From: Candidatus Methanomethylophilaceae archaeon | GTDB taxonomy: Archaea > Thermoplasmatota > Thermoplasmata > Methanomassiliicoccales > Methanomethylophilaceae | Direction of reading: 5' to 3' | NCBI GenBank assembly: GCA_017461225.1 | Contig: JAFTYV010000035.1 | Span: 1 to 64,000 of the forward strand | DNA: 64,000 nt | In this document: positions 60,549 to 64,000 of the stretch, in pieces | Layout of the letters: every line of letters starts with the position of its first letter | Position numbering within the stretch: position 1 is the stretch's first letter | Program-made: the position numbers and the translations under genes | The notes under the pieces: model-generated | Told to the model about the DNA's origin: nothing | The model's database searches: none | Seen by the model: the letters and a program-made list of their open reading frames with translations, nothing else

Positions 60549-61363
60549 ATCACACACCCTACCTGGAGCAGGACCATGCCCGCCATGGCGAACAGGACCA
60601 CGGAGAAGTACCTCCTGAGGTGCCTCGCGTTCAACCTGCGTGATACGGCGACACCAGCGAATGCACCGATGAACGAACCTATGGCGACGAACGCCGCGTA
60701 GTCCGGCAGCACCTGTCCCGCCAGGAGGTACGTGATCGCACCCGAGAACGCGGTGATGCCGATCATGTAGCTGCTGGTCGCGCTGACCGCCTTTATCGGT
60801 ATGTGCATGTAGATGTTCATGAGGGGGACCTTGATCGCCCCTCCCCCTATGCCCGTCATCGAGGATGCCATCCCGGCGAGGGTGCACAGGGCCATGCCGC
60901 CGCGGACGTTCTGGACCTCGTACCTGACCGGTCCGTCGTCGCCGGGGTACTCGAAGACCATGTCCCCGTCGGCATCCCCCGAGGGTTCCACGATCCTCTC
61001 GGGGTTGACTATCATGCGCACCGCGCTGTAGATCACGATCGCGGCCATAAGGAGAAGGAGGATCCAGTCCTCCAGCATGGTGGCGACCATGGCACCCAGT
61101 ATGGCACCGGCCGCCGTGGTGATCTCCAGCAGGAGCCCCAGGCGGACGTTGGACTGTCCGCGGTCCACGTAGACGGTGGACGCCCCGACGGACCCCGCGA
61201 TGATCCCTATGAGGCTGACGGCGACGGCCTCGGTGGGGGCGAGTCCGAACACCACGGTCAGTATGGGTACGAACAGTATCCCTCCGCCGAGTCCGAACAG
61301 CGATCCTATGATCCCTGCCCCGCTGCCGAGCACGAGGAGTCCCACCATGGTCAAGGGTTCCAT
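60545..61363 (-). CDS. TSUP-family (TauE/SafE, DUF81) anion exporter
   Basis: A 272-residue membrane protein with about eight helices and the duplicated TSUP core (GSGAGIIGSLFGLGGGILFVPIL near the N-terminus; AGMASSMTGIGGGAIKVPLMN in the second half). The family exports sulfite, sulfoacetate and related organosulfonates or imports sulfur compounds. A large charged loop (about 120-145) is probably cytoplasmic. Paired with a DUF1634 gene. Confidence 0.9.
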   Translation of the reverse strand: MEPLTMVGLLVLGSGAGIIGSLFGLGGGILFVPILTVVFGLAPTEAVAVSLIGIIAGSVGASTVYVDRGQSNVRLGLLLEITTAAGAILGAMVATMLEDWILLLLMAAIVIYSAVRMIVNPERIVEPSGDADGDMVFEYPGDDGPVRYEVQNVRGGMALCTLAGMASSMTGIGGGAIKVPLMNIYMHIPIKAVSATSSYMIGITAFSGAITYLLAGQVLPDYAAFVAIGSFIGAFAGVAVSRRLNARHLRRYFSVVLFAMAGMVLLQVGCVI

Positions 61364-61445
61364 GCCGCCGGTAACGCGGCCGCGTGTATTTGTTTCTGAC
61401 GCGGTCCATCAGATACCATTTTAATCGCAATGCGGATTAGCGGAC

Positions 61446-62285
61446 GTGGCCATACTGCTCGTTAGATACTCGGAGATCGGTTTGAAGAGCGCTCCCGTCA
61501 GGAAGAGGTTCGAGAACCAGCTTAAGGACAACATGCTCACCATGCTCATGGAGGACGGTGTCGAGGCACTGATCAACAAGAAGGGTGCCAGGTACTACAT
61601 CGAGGCCACGGATCCGGATGCTGCCGTGCGTTCCGTGAGGAAGGTGTTCGGCGTTGCGTCGATATCCGTCGCCGAGGTGTGCTCATCCAAGATGGAGGAC
61701 ATGTGCGCCATGGCCGCCAGGTACTCCATGGACCGCCTCTCCGAGGGACAGTCGTTCGCGGTGAAGGCGCGCAGGGAGGGGTCCCAGCAGTACACGAGCA
61801 TGGATGTCGGACGCGAGACCGGATCGGCCATCTTCCTCGCGAATGAGCACAAGGGGGTCAAAGTCGACCTCACGGATCCGGACGTGCTCTTCTACGTCGA
61901 GGTCCGCGACAACCAGGCGTACATCTTCCAGGACTACGTCCGCTGCCACGCGGGTCTCCCCGTGGGGTGCCAGGGCAAGGTCGTCGCCTTCGTGGAGGAC
62001 GACAGGGGCATGGTGTCCGCATGGCTCATGATGAAGCGCGGATGCAGGGTCATGGTCTGCGGGGACGAGTCCCGTGCGGAGGCCCTCCGCAGCTACGACC
62101 CGCTCCTCAAGGTCGTCGGTCCCGACTGGTCCCGCAACGCGCTCGGTTACGTCATGGGATGTTCCGTGGACGGGGTCGCCGACGTGGACGTGTCGTCCTT
62201 CGACCTGCCGGTGTACTTCCCCACCGTCGGGATGACCGATGCGGAGGTGTCCGCGATGGCGGAGACCATACGCGCGGGCCTCTGA
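61446..62285 (+). CDS. Truncated ThiI-like protein with THUMP domain and degenerate PP-loop
   Basis: A 279-residue relative of ThiI (tRNA 4-thiouridine synthase). The N-terminal ferredoxin-like domain and THUMP domain (LLVRYSEIGLKS, RRFENQL..., SFAVKARREGSQQYTSMDVGRETGSAI) are good. The AANH/PP-loop half is reduced: the SGGxDS motif reads FVEDDRG at 182-188, and the usual C-terminal catalytic part and rhodanese are missing. Length is far below the normal 380-480. It may bind tRNA without adenylating it, or be degenerating, but the frame is intact. GTG start with TTTTAATC about 25 bases upstream. Confidence 0.82.
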   Translation: MAILLVRYSEIGLKSAPVRKRFENQLKDNMLTMLMEDGVEALINKKGARYYIEATDPDAAVRSVRKVFGVASISVAEVCSSKMEDMCAMAARYSMDRLSEGQSFAVKARREGSQQYTSMDVGRETGSAIFLANEHKGVKVDLTDPDVLFYVEVRDNQAYIFQDYVRCHAGLPVGCQGKVVAFVEDDRGMVSAWLMMKRGCRVMVCGDESRAEALRSYDPLLKVVGPDWSRNALGYVMGCSVDGVADVDVSSFDLPVYFPTVGMTDAEVSAMAETIRAGL

Positions 62286-62345
62286 CCTTCTCGGGGCGGA
62301 TGGATCCGTCCCACGGACAAATTCAATCCTGGGAAAAACTGGAAC

Positions 62346-62364
62346 CCGTCCCACGAGGGGACGG
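62346..62364. terminator. GC hairpin after the L15e gene
   Basis: CCGTCCC pairs with GGGACGG around ACGAG, 20 bases beyond the L15e stop on the minus strand. Confidence 0.55.
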
Positions 62365-62384
62365 TAAATGGTTTGGAGGGGGTC

Positions 62385-63008
62385 TTACTTGACCCTCCTT
62401 CCGTTGGCCCTGACGGAGGGCCTGGCCTTCTCGGCACCCTTTCCGGTGTGCCTCATACCGCGACCCTTCTGTCCCGCGGAGGTCTTACCGCGGTAGACAC
62501 GGTTGGTCTGCTTGTTGTCGCAGATCCAGTTGATCTTCTTGTCGGCCTTGATGACGGGGTGTGCGGGATCCACAAGGATGACCTCGTACCACTCCTGCTG
62601 TCCGTCCGCTCCTACCCAGTAGGAGTTCAGGACCTCGAGGTTGGGGTATCTCTTGGCGGTCCTCTCCTCTGCCATCCTCTGGAGGCTCTTTCCGACGGTA
62701 ATCTGGTTGATTCCCTTCCTCTTAGCCCTCCTTCCGGTGACGATGGCCCTCTTCTGGAAGCTTCCCTTCCTGACCCTTGCCCTGACGATGACGTATCCCT
62801 GCTTGGCCTTGTAGCCGAGGGACCTTGCCCTGTCCAGACGGGTGGGCTTCTCGACGCGGAGGAAGTTCTCCTCCTTTCTCCAGACGATCCTGCGCTGGTA
62901 GTTGAGCTCCTTCACGTAGGATTTGCTGGGTACGTTCCATGCGTCAGCGATGTAGCTGTACATGCTCTTCCCGTTGACCGGGCGTGTTTCCTGAGTCTCT
63001 TCGCTCAT
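62385..63008 (-). CDS. rpl15e: 50S ribosomal protein L15e
   Basis: A 207-residue archaeal/eukaryotic large-subunit protein with the signature stretches MYSYIADAW, DRARSLGYKAKQGYVIVRARVRKG and INQITVGKSLQRMAEERTAKRYPNLEVLNSYWVG. The N-terminus is about 10 residues longer than most (MSEETQETRPVNG). GGTGAT precedes the ATG. A TATA (TTTAAATA, about 63096-63103 on the minus strand) gives a leader of some 60 bases. Confidence 0.96.
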   Translation of the reverse strand: MSEETQETRPVNGKSMYSYIADAWNVPSKSYVKELNYQRRIVWRKEENFLRVEKPTRLDRARSLGYKAKQGYVIVRARVRKGSFQKRAIVTGRRAKRKGINQITVGKSLQRMAEERTAKRYPNLEVLNSYWVGADGQQEWYEVILVDPAHPVIKADKKINWICDNKQTNRVYRGKTSAGQKGRGMRHTGKGAEKARPSVRANGRRVK

Positions 63009-63171
63009 GTGTATCACCTTTACGGATTCGCCCCTTGGGGTACATTTCCGTTCGCGGGACTAAGCGTCCCACGGAACCTCGGAGCATGGAGGTACTATTT
63101 AAACCTGCGATACGCGCCCGCGCGCACACCAAACGTTAAAAGCGGGAATACCAATCGACCCGGCGGTCGAC

Positions 63172-64000
63172 ATGATCATCGATGTGAAGTACGGTAAGGA
63201 CGGGGTCCAGAAGGTCGAGATCCCGGATGAGAACTACGTTGGCACGTTCTATCCCAAGGACGTGGAGTGCGGGGACCCCGATGCGGTCATAGGGGAGTCC
63301 ATCGACAACCCCATCGGATACGGATCCATGGAGGAGTTCCTCGAGGGCGGGGAGGACGTGGTCTTCATCGTCAACGACGGCACCCGTCCGACGCCCACGG
63401 CCAAGGTCCTCGACGCGCTCTCCAAGAGGATGGACCTCAGGAAGGCGAGGTACCTCATCGCCACCGGAACCCACAGGGACATGACCGAGGAGGAGTACAA
63501 CTTCGTCTTCGGATCCCATTACCAGGAGCTCAAGGACCGCATCGTGTGCCACGATGCCAAGAACTCCGAGTGCGTGAACCTGGGCACATCGAAGAACGGC
63601 ACCCCCATGGAGGTCAACAGGATCGCCGTGGATGCGGACCGCCTGGTGATCATCACGTCCGTCGAACCGCACTACTTCGCAGGCTACACCGGCGGAAGGA
63701 AGTCCTTCCTCCCCGGAGTCGCATCGTTCAGGACCGTGGAGACCAACCACAAGCTCGCAATGAACAAGGAGGCCCAGTCCCTCGTACTCGAGGGCAACCC
63801 CGTCCACGAGGACATGATGGATGCGCTCGAGGTCGTCAAGGGGAAGGAGATCTTCTCCATCCAGATGGTCCTGGACAGGCACCAGAACATCTACAGGGTG
63901 GCCTCCGGAGCCCTCAACCCCGCGTTCGAGAAGGCCGTGGGATGGGCGAACGAGGTGTTCTCCGTCCCCATCCCCGAGAAGGCGGACCTGGTCATCTCCG
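63172..64000 (+). CDS. larA: LarA-family (DUF2088) nickel-pincer racemase/epimerase, 3' end outside window
   Basis: The first 276 residues of a LarA-like protein, which uses a pyridinium-3-thioamide nickel-pincer cofactor to racemise or epimerise alpha-hydroxy acids. Recognisable motifs: VNDGTRPTPT, IATGTHRDMTEEE, and the EPHYFAGYTGGRKSFLPG catalytic/cofactor region. Lactate specificity is not assured; many homologues act on other 2-hydroxy acids. larB, larC and larE, which make the cofactor, are not in the window. The frame is still open at the window end. Confidence 0.9.
   Translation, partial: MIIDVKYGKDGVQKVEIPDENYVGTFYPKDVECGDPDAVIGESIDNPIGYGSMEEFLEGGEDVVFIVNDGTRPTPTAKVLDALSKRMDLRKARYLIATGTHRDMTEEEYNFVFGSHYQELKDRIVCHDAKNSECVNLGTSKNGTPMEVNRIAVDADRLVIITSVEPHYFAGYTGGRKSFLPGVASFRTVETNHKLAMNKEAQSLVLEGNPVHEDMMDALEVVKGKEIFSIQMVLDRHQNIYRVASGALNPAFEKAVGWANEVFSVPIPEKADLVIS

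Overview
The window is archaeal and most likely comes from a Methanomassiliicoccales-type methanogen, probably gut-associated. The archaeal assignment rests on ribosomal proteins S15, S17e and L15e, fibrillarin, Kae1, an archaeal RecJ-like DHH protein, a thermosome, GatD/GatE, an AglB-type protein, and many genes with a TATA box about 25-30 bases before the start codon (leaderless or nearly so). The order-level assignment is an inference from apparent pyrrolysine use of UAG, hydrogenase maturation genes (hypB, hypE), the gut-type BspA-like repeat protein and the type III glutamine synthetase. There are no mcr, mtt or pyl genes here to prove it. The DNA is GC-rich apart from an AT-rich island at about 1.66-3.25 kb and a short AT-rich patch near 33.0 kb.

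Main discovery: two genes contain an in-frame TAG followed by clearly conserved protein. GatE reads through TAG at 17848 to give a family-length protein with its normal C-terminal domain. An IS4/IS1634-like transposase reads through TAG at 1278, and its catalytic glutamate lies beyond it. Of the 58 protein genes whose 3' end is in the window, none ends in TAG (by my count 49 TGA, 9 TAA). The simplest reading is that UAG is decoded as pyrrolysine, that termination at TAG is avoided, and that a mobile element has become dependent on this code.

Layout. 0-3.2 kb: transposase and AT-rich leucine-rich-repeat gene. 3.2-11.4 kb: radical SAM protein and pyrF (divergent), then a giant AglB-like protein coupled to a membrane-anchored secreted protein. 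11.4-18.1 kb: hypB-purD-truA-translin operon, divergent from gatD-gatE. 18.1-24.9 kb: methyltransferase, metallo-hydrolase/zinc-finger pair, ABC exporter with HAD phosphatase, and TraB-thyX-msrA. 25-32.8 kb: S17e, tRNA-Arg, membrane protein, aRqcH, TetR regulator, tRNA-Thr, DUF1015 protein, hypE, tRNA-Arg, PEBP and apt. 33.1-37.7 kb: a five-gene operon with an SPFH/zinc-ribbon protein, resembling bacterial membrane-stress modules. 37.8-45.4 kb: type III glutamine synthetase, thermosome, grpE-dnaK-dnaJ. 45.4-52.2 kb: PH-like membrane protein, tRNA-Ser, proA-proB, two tandem amino-acid:cation symporters, tRNA-Val. 52.4-59.7 kb: kae1, RecJ-like DHH, S15, fibrillarin-Nudix, NADP phosphatase/NAD kinase plus JAMM protease, and a phosphohexomutase-like protein lacking its catalytic motifs. 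59.8-64 kb: small protein, tRNA-Leu, TSUP exporter pair, truncated ThiI-like protein, L15e and the start of a LarA-family gene.

Most genes are in short operons with ATGA or few-base overlaps and are closed by strong GC hairpins. All six tRNA genes encode their CCA end. No CRISPR array, rRNA or replication origin was seen.
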